64,000 bases of DNA, from contig NZ_SKCH01000009.1 in assembly GCF_005434945.1 (NCBI RefSeq), forward strand, positions 86,129-150,128, given 5' to 3'. Below, in pieces: positions 1-7,739 of the stretch. The translations under genes were made by a program, and so were the position numbers. Source of the stretch: Prescottella subtropica (lineage in GTDB: Bacteria > Actinomycetota > Actinomycetes > Mycobacteriales > Mycobacteriaceae). Position 1 is the first letter of the stretch. Each line of letters starts with the position of its first letter. The notes under the pieces were generated by a model. That model searched no databases. It saw nothing but the letters and a program-made list of their open reading frames with translations, and was not told where the DNA came from.

Positions 1-1381
1 CGAGTTCGGCGTGGGTGACGTCGATGCCGTCGGCGATGGGCGTCGGATCTCCTGCTGCGGCAACGAGACTCGCTTCGCTGCCGTACCGCGCGACCAGGGA
101 CGCCGGCAGATTCCGTGACGGCACCGCCTCCGCACCGACCGCGGGCAGACGCGTCGTCACACACGGTCCGGCGGACAGGCCGGACGCAGCGACGGCACTG
201 TCCACGGCGTCCTGCGCCATCTTCCGGTAGGTGGTGAGCTTGCCGCCGACGACACTGATCACCCCGGTCGACGAGTGCAGCACCGCATGGTTGCGGGACA
301 GGTCGGCGGTCGCGCCGTCCCCCGAATCGAGCAGTGGACGCAGTCCGGCGAACGCGCCGAGCACGTCGGTGCGGGCGATCGGGGTGGCCAGGGCGGTGTT
401 GACGGTGTCCAGGAGGAACCCGATCTCGTGTTCGGACGGGGTCGGCACGTCCGGGACCGGCCCGTCGACGGCCTCGTCGGTGAGCCCCAGGTAGACGCGT
501 CCGAGCTGCGCGGGCAGCGCGAACACGAACCGGTTCGTCTCCCCCGGGATCGGCACGGTCAGCGCGGCCGTCGGATTGCCGAGCAGTGCCGCCGGCAGCA
601 CCAGGTGCGTGCCGCGGCTGGGCTTGAGCCGGATGTCCGGGTCGACCCGGCCGGCCCACACCCCGGCCGCGTTGACGACGGCGCGCGGCCGGACCGTCAG
701 CTCCTCGCCGGTCAGTTCGTCCCGCAGCCGGGCCGTGTCGCCGGTGACGTCGTAGGCGCCGACGCGGGTGAGGATCGATGCGCCGTGCGCCGCGGCCGTG
801 CGGGCCAGGGCCACCACGAGACGGGCGTCGTCGACGAGTTGCCCGTCGTATGCGAGGAGCCCGCCGCGCAGGCCGTCGCGGCGCACGGTCGGCGCGAGCC
901 GCACCGCCTGCCCGGCGTCGATCCGCCGGGACCGCGGCAGCACCGACGACGGGGTCCGCGCCGTCGCCCGTAGCGCGTCACCGGCCAGGAAACCGACCCG
1001 GACCAGCGTCTTCTCGAAGAGACTCACCGACGGCAGCAGCGGCACCAGCTGCGGCAGCGCCCGCACCAGATGCGGGGCGGTGCGGGTCATGAGGATGCCG
1101 CGTTCGACGGCGCTCTCCCGCGCGATCCCGACGTTCCCGGACGCCAGGTAGCGCAGCCCGCCGTGCGCGAGTTTGGAACTCCACCGGCTGGTGCCGAACG
1201 CCAGATCACGGCTGTCGACCAGGACGGTCCGCAGGCCGCGGGACGCCGCGTCGAGCGCGGTGCCGACCCCGGTGATGCCGCCGCCGATCACGAGGACGTC
1301 GACGTCGTTCCGGTCCCCGAGGTCCGACAGTTCACGCCGTCGCCGGTCGGCGTTCAGCGCGGAGCGCGAATGATCCTGCAC
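1..1381 (-). CDS. glpD: Aerobic glycerol-3-phosphate dehydrogenase, FAD-dependent (3' end outside window)
   Basis: This membrane-associated flavoenzyme family oxidises sn-glycerol-3-phosphate to dihydroxyacetone phosphate and passes electrons to quinone. The visible 460 codons start with a GTG preceded by a strong AGGAGG site. An N-terminal Rossmann dinucleotide-binding motif (VLVIGGGITGVG, about residues 33-44) is followed by the GlpD signature around SSKLAHGGLRYL (about residues 71-82). The reading frame is open to the window edge, so roughly the last 50-120 residues (C-terminal DAO_C domain) are missing here. It lies 30 bp downstream of a tetR gene and probably shares its transcript. Family assignment is firm; the exact physiological partner is inferred. 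Confidence 0.9.
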   Translation of the reverse strand, partial: MQDHSRSALNADRRRRELSDLGDRNDVDVLVIGGGITGVGTALDAASRGLRTVLVDSRDLAFGTSRWSSKLAHGGLRYLASGNVGIARESAVERGILMTRTAPHLVRALPQLVPLLPSVSLFEKTLVRVGFLAGDALRATARTPSSVLPRSRRIDAGQAVRLAPTVRRDGLRGGLLAYDGQLVDDARLVVALARTAAAHGASILTRVGAYDVTGDTARLRDELTGEELTVRPRAVVNAAGVWAGRVDPDIRLKPSRGTHLVLPAALLGNPTAALTVPIPGETNRFVFALPAQLGRVYLGLTDEAVDGPVPDVPTPSEHEIGFLLDTVNTALATPIARTDVLGAFAGLRPLLDSGDGATADLSRNHAVLHSSTGVISVVGGKLTTYRKMAQDAVDSAVAASGLSAGPCVTTRLPAVGAEAVPSRNLPASLVARYGSEASLVAAAGDPTPIADGIDVTHAEL

Positions 1382-1411
1382 GATGTCCTCCTGGATCGAT
1401 CCGATGCGGCT

Positions 1412-2035
1412 TCAGCGGGGCGCGAGATACGCGTCGACGGCGACGGTGAGTTCGGCGGCGAGCGGACCCGCGGGCAGCACGTCCGCGATCATGCTGGCGG
1501 ACTGGACGGCGGACTGCGCGATGAGCAGCACCATCGCCGCCAGGTGTACCGGATCGCCCGCCCGGATCGACCCGTCGTCCTGCCCGGCGGCGACGGTCCG
1601 CGACAGCAACCCGACGATCGCCCGCTGGCTGGTGCCGATCCGTTCCACGATGTACGTCATGAGCACGTCCGGGTCCGAGCGCAGGATCTTCGCGAACAGT
1701 GGATGCGTCCGCATACCGACGGCCACCTCGACCACGCCGCGCACCAGACGCGTCCGCGCCGGATCGTCCCCGGTCATGAGTGGGACGACCACGGCGATCT
1801 CCCGGGTGAGCAGATCCGCGACGACCGCCCGGGTGTCCGGCCAGCGCCGGTAGACGGTGGGCCGGCTGACCCCGGCACGGCGGGCGATCTCGGCGAGCGT
1901 GGTGCGGCGCAACCCGAAGTCGAGGACGCACGAGCGGGCGGCGTCGAGGATCTGATCGTCGACGGTCGGCCCGGGAATCGTCTCGGGACACGCCGACGAT
2001 TCGACCGATTCGGAAACTTCGTTACAACTAGACAT
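1412..2035 (-). CDS. TetR family transcriptional regulator
   Basis: The protein has about 207 residues with an N-terminal TetR helix-turn-helix: ILDAARSCVLDFGLRRTTL, then AEIARRAGVSRPTVYRRW. The C-terminal ligand domain is unassigned. I chose the ATG at 2035; an in-frame GTG at 2047 would add four residues. Neither has a convincing Shine-Dalgarno, so the message may be nearly leaderless. It heads a tetR-glpD operon and is divergent from the oxidase gene beginning at 2056, only 20 bp away. It therefore probably autoregulates and controls both arms through the inverted repeat at 2021-2045. The effector is unknown; a glycerolipid or acyl ligand is only a guess from context. Confidence 0.88.
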   Translation of the reverse strand: MSSCNEVSESVESSACPETIPGPTVDDQILDAARSCVLDFGLRRTTLAEIARRAGVSRPTVYRRWPDTRAVVADLLTREIAVVVPLMTGDDPARTRLVRGVVEVAVGMRTHPLFAKILRSDPDVLMTYIVERIGTSQRAIVGLLSRTVAAGQDDGSIRAGDPVHLAAMVLLIAQSAVQSASMIADVLPAGPLAAELTVAVDAYLAPR

Positions 2036-2053
2036 TTCATGTAACACTGTAAT
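2021..2053. promoter_or_regulatory. Probable TetR operator in the divergent tetR/oxidase promoter
   Basis: A perfect inverted repeat GTTACA (2021-2026) and TGTAAC (2040-2045) is separated by 13 bp. A further TGTAAT follows at 2048-2053, making a direct repeat TGTAAC-AC-TGTAAT. The repeats overlap the 5' ends of both divergent genes, where a local regulator would block both promoters. Its use as the operator of the adjacent TetR protein is inference. Confidence 0.55.
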
Positions 2054-2055
2054 GC

Positions 2056-3684
2056 ATGTCGGATGCCTTCGTCCCCGAGTTCCCCACCACCGCGGCCCCC
2101 ACGATGGAGTGGGACGCCTGGGGTGTCGCCGAGTCCCGCCGCACCCTGTCCGAGCAGGTCACCACCCTGTTGCAGCAGGCGCTCGGGGTGTCCGCGGAGC
2201 AGTCGCCGCAGCCCGCCGAGGCCGACACGGTCCTGCGTCCGAGCGCGCTCGCACCGGCCCTCGCCGACACGCTCGCCGGCCTGCTCGGCACCGACCACGT
2301 CCGCACCGACGACGCCACCCGGCTGCGGCACGCCGGCGGCAAGAGCACCCCGGACCTGCTGCGCCGCAAAGCCGCCGACGCGCAGGACGCCCCCGACGCG
2401 GTCCTGCTGCCCGGCACCCACGACGAGGTCCTCGCACTGCTGCGGTTCTGCGCCGCCGAACAGCTCGCGGTGGTCCCCTTCGGCGGCGGCACGTCCGTCG
2501 TCGGCGGTGTCGACCCGGACCGTGGCCGCTTCGGGGCCGTCGTCGTCCTCGACCTGCGCCGGTTGAACGCGCTGGTCGACCTCGACACGGTGTCCGGTGT
2601 CGCGACACTGCAGGCCGGTACGACGGGGCCGCAGGCCGAGCAACTCCTCGGCGCGCACGGATTCTCCCTCGGACACTTCCCGCAGAGCTTCCAGTTCGCG
2701 ACCATCGGCGGTTTCGCGGCGACCCGCTCGTCGGGGCAGGCGTCCGCCGGGTACGGCCGTTTCGACGACATGGTCGAGTCGCTGCGGATCGCGACCCCGT
2801 CGGGCACCCTCGACCTCGGTCGCGGACCGGCATCCGCGGCGGGCCCGGACCTGCGGGAGTTGTTCGTCGGCTCCGAAGGCACGCTCGGCATCGTCACCGA
2901 GGTGACGGTGCGGGTGCATCCGGTTCCCGCCCGCACCGGCTACCGGGCGTGGTCGTTCCCCGACTTCGCGACCGGCGCCGACGCCCTGCGGGCCGTCGCC
3001 CAGTCCGGGTCGGCGCCGACGGTGATGCGCCTGTCCGACGAGGCCGAGACCGGCATCAACCTGGCCCTCGCCGGCGACATCGGCGGCGACAGTCCCACGT
3101 CCGGCTGCCTGGCGATCACCACCGTCGAGGGCACCGACGCGCACGTCGAGTCCCGGTCCGCGGAGGTGAACGCGATCCTCGCCGCCGCCGGCGGCACCTC
3201 GCTCGGGGAGGGGCCCGCGCAGAAGTGGGAGCACGGCCGCTTCGATGCCCCCTACCTGCGCGACGCCCTGCTCGATGCGGGCGCGATCGCCGAAACCCTC
3301 GAAACCGCCACCCGCTGGTCGAATCTCGCGCACCTACGCACCGCCGTCACCGCCGCGTTGACGGAATCACTTGCCGCGCAGGGTACCCCGGCGCTGGTGA
3401 TGTGCCACATCTCGCACACCTACCGGACCGGGGCGTCGCTGTACTTCACGGTCGTGTGCGCGCAGGCCGCCGACCCGCTCACCCAGTGGGCGACGGCGAA
3501 GAAGGCTGCGGGCGACGCGATCGTCGCCGCGGGCGGCACCATCACCCACCACCACGCCGTCGGCCGCGACCACCGGCCGTGGATGGGCGCCGAGATCGGC
3601 GACCTCGGCGCGAAGGTGCTCCGCGCGGTCAAGAACGAACTCGACCCCGCCGGGATCCTCAACCCCGGCAAGCTGATCCCTTGA
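2056..3684 (+). CDS. FAD-binding oxidase of the alkyl-dihydroxyacetonephosphate synthase (AGPS) family
   Basis: The protein has 542 residues in the VAO/PCMH fold. The PP-loop PFGGGTSVVGG and a second FAD segment with GSEGTLGIVTEVTVRVHP are clear. Near the C-terminus an HHHAVGRDH stretch matches the catalytic His region of AGPS-type enzymes, which in eukaryotes exchange the acyl group of acyl-DHAP for a fatty alcohol to make ether lipids. The actinobacterial reaction is not established. The start at 2056 is nearly leaderless; ATG 2104 (M17, before EWDAWG) is a credible alternative because the family usually begins there. The TGA stop is formed by the end of the inserted TnpB element, so the native C-terminus has probably been replaced. 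The lipid kinase gene follows beyond the insertion. Confidence 0.85.
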   Translation: MSDAFVPEFPTTAAPTMEWDAWGVAESRRTLSEQVTTLLQQALGVSAEQSPQPAEADTVLRPSALAPALADTLAGLLGTDHVRTDDATRLRHAGGKSTPDLLRRKAADAQDAPDAVLLPGTHDEVLALLRFCAAEQLAVVPFGGGTSVVGGVDPDRGRFGAVVVLDLRRLNALVDLDTVSGVATLQAGTTGPQAEQLLGAHGFSLGHFPQSFQFATIGGFAATRSSGQASAGYGRFDDMVESLRIATPSGTLDLGRGPASAAGPDLRELFVGSEGTLGIVTEVTVRVHPVPARTGYRAWSFPDFATGADALRAVAQSGSAPTVMRLSDEAETGINLALAGDIGGDSPTSGCLAITTVEGTDAHVESRSAEVNAILAAAGGTSLGEGPAQKWEHGRFDAPYLRDALLDAGAIAETLETATRWSNLAHLRTAVTAALTESLAAQGTPALVMCHISHTYRTGASLYFTVVCAQAADPLTQWATAKKAAGDAIVAAGGTITHHHAVGRDHRPWMGAEIGDLGAKVLRAVKNELDPAGILNPGKLIP

Positions 3685-3880
3685 CTACTCCCCGCCCGGA
3701 AGGACGGGGATTCTCGGACTCACATCCGGGAGTTCCTGTTTCACCACGGATTGCCGATGGGCGAACCCATGCGGTCTGACATCCGCTCCGCAGGCGTTTC
3801 GTGTCTCCGCCAGCCCGGCGGCGACGAGGATGTTCTGTGCGGCGTTGTGGTCCCGGTCGTGCCGGGTGCCGCAGTTCGGG
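3681..3880 (-). ncRNA. Putative omega-RNA scaffold at the 3' end of tnpB
   Basis: In TnpB systems the guide RNA arises from the transposon right end, and its spacer is the flanking DNA just outside. Here the terminal hairpin at 3690-3709 and the following AGTAGTCAA match this arrangement. The guide would read into 3661-3680, which is the 3' end of the adjacent oxidase gene. The 5' limit is arbitrary; no transcript evidence is available. Confidence 0.45.
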
Positions 3881-4905
3881 CACGTCCACTGTCGTGTCCC
3901 GAGGGGCAATACGGCGAGCCGATGCCCGCACGCACTGCACGTCTTGGAGCTGGGGTGCCAGCGGTCGATCACCACGAACCGGCGGCCGGCCCGCGCGGTC
4001 TTGTACTCGAGCATCGACCGGAACTCACCCCAGCCGGATTCGCTGATCGACTTCGCCAACGACCGGTTACGGACCATCCCGGACACGTTCAGGTCCTCAA
4101 CAGCGATCGTGTCGAACCGCTGCACCAGCGCCGTGCTGGTCTTGTGCAGGAAGTCGCGGCGAGCATCCCGCACCCGGGAATGCTTGCGTGCGACCTTCCG
4201 GCGTTGCCTGTTCCGGTTGTTCGAGCCTTTCCGCATCCGCGCCAGGCGCCGCTGGTGCCGTCGCAGACCGCGTTCGTGGCGGGCCATGTGCTTCGGGTTG
4301 GCGATCTTCTCCCCGGTCGACAGCACTGCAAAGTCCTTGACGCCGAGATCCACACCGACCGACATGCCCGTCGCGGGAAGTGGTTCCGGGTCGGTGTGGT
4401 CGACGGCGAACGTCACGAACCAGCGGCCGTCCGGCTCGCAGGAGACGATCACCATCGTCGGGTCGAGCGTCGCGAGGTCGATGCCGGGCCAGGACCACGC
4501 GACCCGCAGCGGCGCGGTGGTCTTGGCGAGCCAGAATCCGCCAGCCTTGATGCGGAACGCGGAGCGCGTGTAATGCGCGGACTGACGAGAACGCCGACTC
4601 TTGAACCGCGGGTACCGGGCCGTGCCCGTGAAGAACGACCCGAACGCGGTGTGCTGATGCCGCAGGGCCTGCTGCAACGGCACCGACGACACCTCCGACA
4701 GAAACGCGAGGTCGTCGGTCTTCTTCCACTGCGACAGCGCCGCATCGGTCTCCTTGTAGGACGTCGACTTCTGCTCTGTCGTGTACCGGTGTCGCCGGTC
4801 CGCGAGGGTCTTGTTCCACACGACCCGCACACACCCGAACGTGCGGCGCAGCAGCGCCGCCTGTTCGGGGTCCGGGTAGGCCCGGACCTTGTATGCGGTC
4901 CTCAC
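3685..4905 (-). CDS. tnpB: TnpB, RNA-guided endonuclease of an IS200/IS605-type element
   Basis: The ORF is an intact 406 residues, normal for TnpB. The split RuvC-like active site is complete: D186 in GVDLGVKDF, E270 in IAVEDLN, and D350/D352 in HDRDHNAAQNI. A zinc ribbon is formed by CSAC (C323, C326) and CPNC (C342, C345). The N-terminal helix-turn-helix region contains the usual VVWNKTL stretch. It begins with GTG 4905. The stop lies only a few bases from the element end, and the last dozen codons run through the right-end hairpin, so mRNA and omega-RNA scaffold overlap. Known relatives cut DNA matched by a guide at the RNA 3' end and help retain the transposon. All catalytic residues seen are consistent with activity. 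Confidence 0.93.
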   Translation of the reverse strand: MRTAYKVRAYPDPEQAALLRRTFGCVRVVWNKTLADRRHRYTTEQKSTSYKETDAALSQWKKTDDLAFLSEVSSVPLQQALRHQHTAFGSFFTGTARYPRFKSRRSRQSAHYTRSAFRIKAGGFWLAKTTAPLRVAWSWPGIDLATLDPTMVIVSCEPDGRWFVTFAVDHTDPEPLPATGMSVGVDLGVKDFAVLSTGEKIANPKHMARHERGLRRHQRRLARMRKGSNNRNRQRRKVARKHSRVRDARRDFLHKTSTALVQRFDTIAVEDLNVSGMVRNRSLAKSISESGWGEFRSMLEYKTARAGRRFVVIDRWHPSSKTCSACGHRLAVLPLGTRQWTCPNCGTRHDRDHNAAQNILVAAGLAETRNACGADVRPHGFAHRQSVVKQELPDVSPRIPVLPGGE

Positions 4906-4988
4906 CCCACCATCACAACAGAAGGGTCCGACATGTTCGACGCCATTCCTCCCCGCCGTGAACGACGGGGCATCCTGGCGAGGGTTCG

Positions 4989-5882
4989 GTGACCCGCTCC
5001 TCGGTCACGGTCCTGACCAATCCCGCCGCCGGCAGCGGGCACGCCCCCGCGGCCGCCGCCGCGGCGGTGGCCCGGCTGCGGGAACGGGGTGTCACGGTCA
5101 CCGAGATCGCAGGCACCGACGCCGACGACGCCCTCGCCCTGGCCCGCCGGGCCGTCGCCGACGGCACCGACGTCCTCGTCGCCGCCGGAGGGGACGGCCT
5201 GGTCAACATCGCGTGGCAGGCGCTGGCCCAGACCGGGACACCCCTCGGGATCGTGCCCGGCGGCACCGGCAACGACCACGCCCGGCTGTTCCACATTCCC
5301 GTCGACGACCCGGTCGCCGCCGCCGACATCGTCGCCGCCGGCGAGATCGCGACCGTCGACCTCGCCCGCGCCGGGGACCACTGGTTCGGCACCGTCCTGT
5401 CGAGCGGCTTCGACGCCCTCGTCACCGACCGCGCCAACCGGATGCGGTGGCCGCACGGCCCGATGCGCTACAACCTCGCGATGATCGTCGAACTCGCGCA
5501 GCTGACCCCGATCCCCTACCGACTCGTCCTCGACGACCGGACCGTCGACCTCGACGCGACGATGGTGTCCGTCGGCAACGGCACCTCGTACGGCGGCGGC
5601 ATGCTCATCACCCCGAACGCGAAACTCGACGACGGCCTCCTCGATGTCACCGTCGTCGCCGCCGGCAACCGGCTGAAACTGGTGCGCCTGTTCCCCACCG
5701 TCTACAAGGGCACCCACATCCGGCTCGACGAAGTGCAGACGTTCCGCACCCGCACCCTGCGGTTGGAGACCGGTGTACCGGTGACGTCGTACGCGGACGG
5801 CGAGTTCGTCGGACAACTCCCGATCGACATCGAGGCCGTGCCCGGTGCCGGACGCGTCGCCGTCGGGGCACCACTCACCTGA
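4989..5882 (+). CDS. Diacylglycerol/YegS-type lipid kinase
   Basis: The protein has 297 residues with a DAGK catalytic domain: AAGGDGLVN (about residues 59-67) is the ATP-binding GGDG motif and PGGTGND (about residues 87-93) is the second conserved block. These enzymes phosphorylate diacylglycerol or related lipids to phosphatidate using ATP. The GTG start is embedded in GTGA; the TGA there was probably the stop of the oxidase gene before the IS insertion, implying former translational coupling. A weak GAGGG lies before it. Together with glpD and the AGPS-like oxidase it suggests a glycerolipid salvage or ether-lipid module. Substrate is not determinable from sequence. Confidence 0.87.
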   Translation: MTRSSVTVLTNPAAGSGHAPAAAAAAVARLRERGVTVTEIAGTDADDALALARRAVADGTDVLVAAGGDGLVNIAWQALAQTGTPLGIVPGGTGNDHARLFHIPVDDPVAAADIVAAGEIATVDLARAGDHWFGTVLSSGFDALVTDRANRMRWPHGPMRYNLAMIVELAQLTPIPYRLVLDDRTVDLDATMVSVGNGTSYGGGMLITPNAKLDDGLLDVTVVAAGNRLKLVRLFPTVYKGTHIRLDEVQTFRTRTLRLETGVPVTSYADGEFVGQLPIDIEAVPGAGRVAVGAPLT

Positions 5883-5898
5883 CGCGGCTCGGCCGGCC

Positions 5899-5943
5899 GC
5901 ATCACGAGGCGGCTCAGCCACTGCATCACGAGGCTGCTCAGCC
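5899..5943. repeat. Short tandem duplication between convergent genes
   Basis: Two 21-bp units (5899-5919 and 5923-5943) differ at one base and repeat with a 24-bp period. The second unit covers the stop codon of the PIG-L gene. GGCGGCT (5908-5914) and AGCCGCC (5940-5946) can also pair, so the pair may serve as a bidirectional terminator. Confidence 0.6.
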
Positions 5944-6663
5944 GCCGAACACGAAGAGTTCGAAGCCGACAGCCCGTTCGGCGTCGAATCCGGGTTTCGG
6001 TCCGGTCGCCATCTCGATCTGCCGGGCCGCCTGGTCCACGACCGGGTCGGTGCCGAGCGCCGCGAGGTAGGCGTGGTGCTCGCACAGGGACTGCACCGCG
6101 CGTTCGACGGTCGCGGTGACGTCGACGGCGTGCGTGACACCGAGCATCGCGTTGACCGCCGCCCAGCGCACGCCCGTCCACGGCGACTCGACCAGTTCCG
6201 GGAAGATCCACTCGTTCGCGGCGTCCGAGACGGCGTCGAGGACCGCCGACCCGACCGCCCGATGGTCGGCACTGTTGAGGAACCCCGGCCCCCACGTCTC
6301 CCGATGGTTCATCGTCACCACCATCTCCGGACGGTGCTGCCGGATCACCCGGGCCAGATCCATCCGCAACTGCGTCCCGTACTCGATGCGGCCGTCCGGG
6401 TAGCCGAGGAACTCGACCTGCGTCACGCCGACGACGGCGGCCGACCGGCGTTCCTCCTCCTCGCGCAGCGGCCCGCACTCGCGGGGATGCAGGCCGGCGA
6501 TCCCGGCCTCACCGCTGGTCACCAGCACGTACCGGACGTCCTTGCCCTGATCGGTCCACCGCGCCACGGCGGCCGCGGCCCCGTATTCGATGTCGTCGGG
6601 ATGCGCGACGATCACCAGTGCGTGCTGCCAGTCCTCGGGAATCGGCTCCATGTCCGTCAGCAT
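5938..6663 (-). CDS. PIG-L/LmbE family deacetylase
   Basis: The protein has 241 residues. AHPDDIEYG (about residues 20-28) is the zinc-binding AHPDD motif, and a later DHRAVG supplies the third ligand His. The family includes MshB and Mca (mycothiol synthesis and detoxification) and teichoplanin-type deacetylases. It hydrolyses N-acetyl groups from sugars or conjugates. Substrate cannot be fixed here. ATG 6651 is a possible later start. It is convergent with the lipid kinase gene and is not in an obvious operon with the small membrane protein upstream. Confidence 0.85.
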   Translation of the reverse strand: MLTDMEPIPEDWQHALVIVAHPDDIEYGAAAAVARWTDQGKDVRYVLVTSGEAGIAGLHPRECGPLREEEERRSAAVVGVTQVEFLGYPDGRIEYGTQLRMDLARVIRQHRPEMVVTMNHRETWGPGFLNSADHRAVGSAVLDAVSDAANEWIFPELVESPWTGVRWAAVNAMLGVTHAVDVTATVERAVQSLCEHHAYLAALGTDPVVDQAARQIEMATGPKPGFDAERAVGFELFVFGG

Positions 6664-6704
6664 GCCCGGGTCGGGCGCCGGGCGCAGCCCTTACCGGAAA
6701 CGGG

Positions 6705-6878
6705 TCAGAACCGGGTGCGGTCGGTGCCGTCGGCCCGATCCTTGCCCTTGAACAGGACGTACAGGCCGAAGACGACCGCGCTGATCGCCAGGATCCAGAA
6801 CAGCCCCTTCACGAGGACCCCGAGCAGCGCGAACGCGATCCACACCAGCGCGACAATACCGATAATCTTCCAGAACAC
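6705..6878 (-). CDS. Small hydrophobic membrane protein, 57 residues
   Basis: The GTG at 6878 is preceded by AGGAGG at good spacing and yields a protein with two close hydrophobic helices (about residues 3-22 and 26-44), followed by a short charged tail. The longer in-frame ORF from 6929 lacks such a site. Similar small actinobacterial membrane proteins have no assigned role. It lies alone between the PIG-L and bioY genes. Function unknown. Confidence 0.6.
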   Translation of the reverse strand: MFWKIIGIVALVWIAFALLGVLVKGLFWILAISAVVFGLYVLFKGKDRADGTDRTRF

Positions 6879-6929
6879 GACGATCCTCCTGATGTGCTTC
6901 TCGCTGCCGATCCTACCGACCGCGACCAC

Positions 6930-7117
6930 TCGATCGTGGCATGCACAGACCCGGAAATCACCAGCTCAGCGGCAAGATCAGGGAAAGATGGGGGTTCACC
7001 CTGAGATCTCCGACACCGCTCCGGCAGGACTGCCCGCCGGCCGGCCCCGCAACCTGGCATAGGCTCGCGACGTTGGATCGGTCCCGTTCGTGAACACCCG
7101 AGGAGCAGTCGATAGCC
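6930..7117. promoter_or_regulatory. Intergenic region with the bioYMN promoter
   Basis: This 188-bp gap separates the divergent small membrane protein and bioY genes. A TAGGCT at about 7060 could be a -10 element for bioY, and GTTCGTGAAC at about 7087 is a short inverted repeat (GTTC/GAAC) suitable for a repressor such as BioQ. Both are weak assignments. Confidence 0.3.
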
Positions 7118-7729
7118 GTGTCGCCGACATCCCAGACGGGCACTCCCCGCAACACCGCCCGCGATCTCGCACAGATCGCGGTCTTCGCCGCGCTCATCGT
7201 CGCACTGGGCCTGCCCGGCACCATCGCCCTCGGCGGTTCCGCCGTCCCCATCACGCTGCAGAGCCTCGGCGTCATGCTCGCCGGCGCGCTGCTCGGGCCG
7301 CGCAAGGGCACCCTGTCGGTCCTCACCGTCATCGTCCTCGGACTCGCACTGCCCGTCCTCGCGGGCGGACGCACCACCCTCGTCTCGCTGTCGAGTCCCA
7401 CCGCCGGGTTCCTCATCGGCTGGCTGCCCGCGGTCGCCGTCGTCGGCTGGCTCAGCTACCGGATGCTGCCGAAGTACCACACGCTCGCCGGTGTCGCGAT
7501 CAACGTGCTCGGCGGTGTCGTCGTGCTGTACGCGTTCGGGATCGCCGGCATGCTGGCACGCACCGACATGACCCTCCCGGCCGCGTTCGCCGCCAACATC
7601 ACGTTCCTGCCCGGTGACATCGCCAAGGCCGTCGTCGCCGCGGTCGTCGCCGCCCAGGTGCACCGCGCGTACCCCGCGCTCGCGGCGTCCCGCCGGTCCC
7701 CGGCGCCCGTGGCCGCCGACGCCGCCTGA
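7118..7729 (+). CDS. bioY: Biotin ECF transporter S component
   Basis: The protein has 203 residues with about six hydrophobic helices. The BioY signature is seen in VPITLQSLGVMLAGALLG and GPRKGTLSVL, then SPTAGFLIGWL. It is the substrate-binding membrane protein of the biotin energy-coupling factor importer. It starts at GTG 7118 and ends 10 bp before bioM, so bioY-bioM-bioN form an operon. An Ala-rich hydrophilic tail follows the last helix. Confidence 0.93.
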   Translation: MSPTSQTGTPRNTARDLAQIAVFAALIVALGLPGTIALGGSAVPITLQSLGVMLAGALLGPRKGTLSVLTVIVLGLALPVLAGGRTTLVSLSSPTAGFLIGWLPAVAVVGWLSYRMLPKYHTLAGVAINVLGGVVVLYAFGIAGMLARTDMTLPAAFAANITFLPGDIAKAVVAAVVAAQVHRAYPALAASRRSPAPVAADAA

Positions 7730-7739
7730 CCGCCCCGAC

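Larger units (their letters stand above)
3681..4975 (-). mobile_element. TnpB-only IS200/IS605 (IS1341-type) element
   Basis: About 1.3 kb carrying only tnpB lies between the oxidase and kinase genes. Both ends carry matching imperfect hairpins: CCCCG...CGGGG at 3690-3709 and at 4951-4970, each with a C/A mismatch after the first five pairs. These are typical subterminal hairpins of the family. No tnpA is present, so movement would need a transposase in trans. Boundaries are estimates from hairpin positions and from the reconstructed uninterrupted site. Confidence 0.75.

Noticed and set aside
275..973. Plus-strand ORFs in the first 1.4 kb
   Set aside because: The minus strand encodes glpD with clear FAD and GlpD motifs; the plus-strand frames are its shadows.
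3685..4905. TnpB-like protein as a Cas12 effector of a CRISPR system
   Set aside because: There is no CRISPR array or Cas1/Cas2 nearby. Size, ends and hairpins fit an IS200/IS605-type element.
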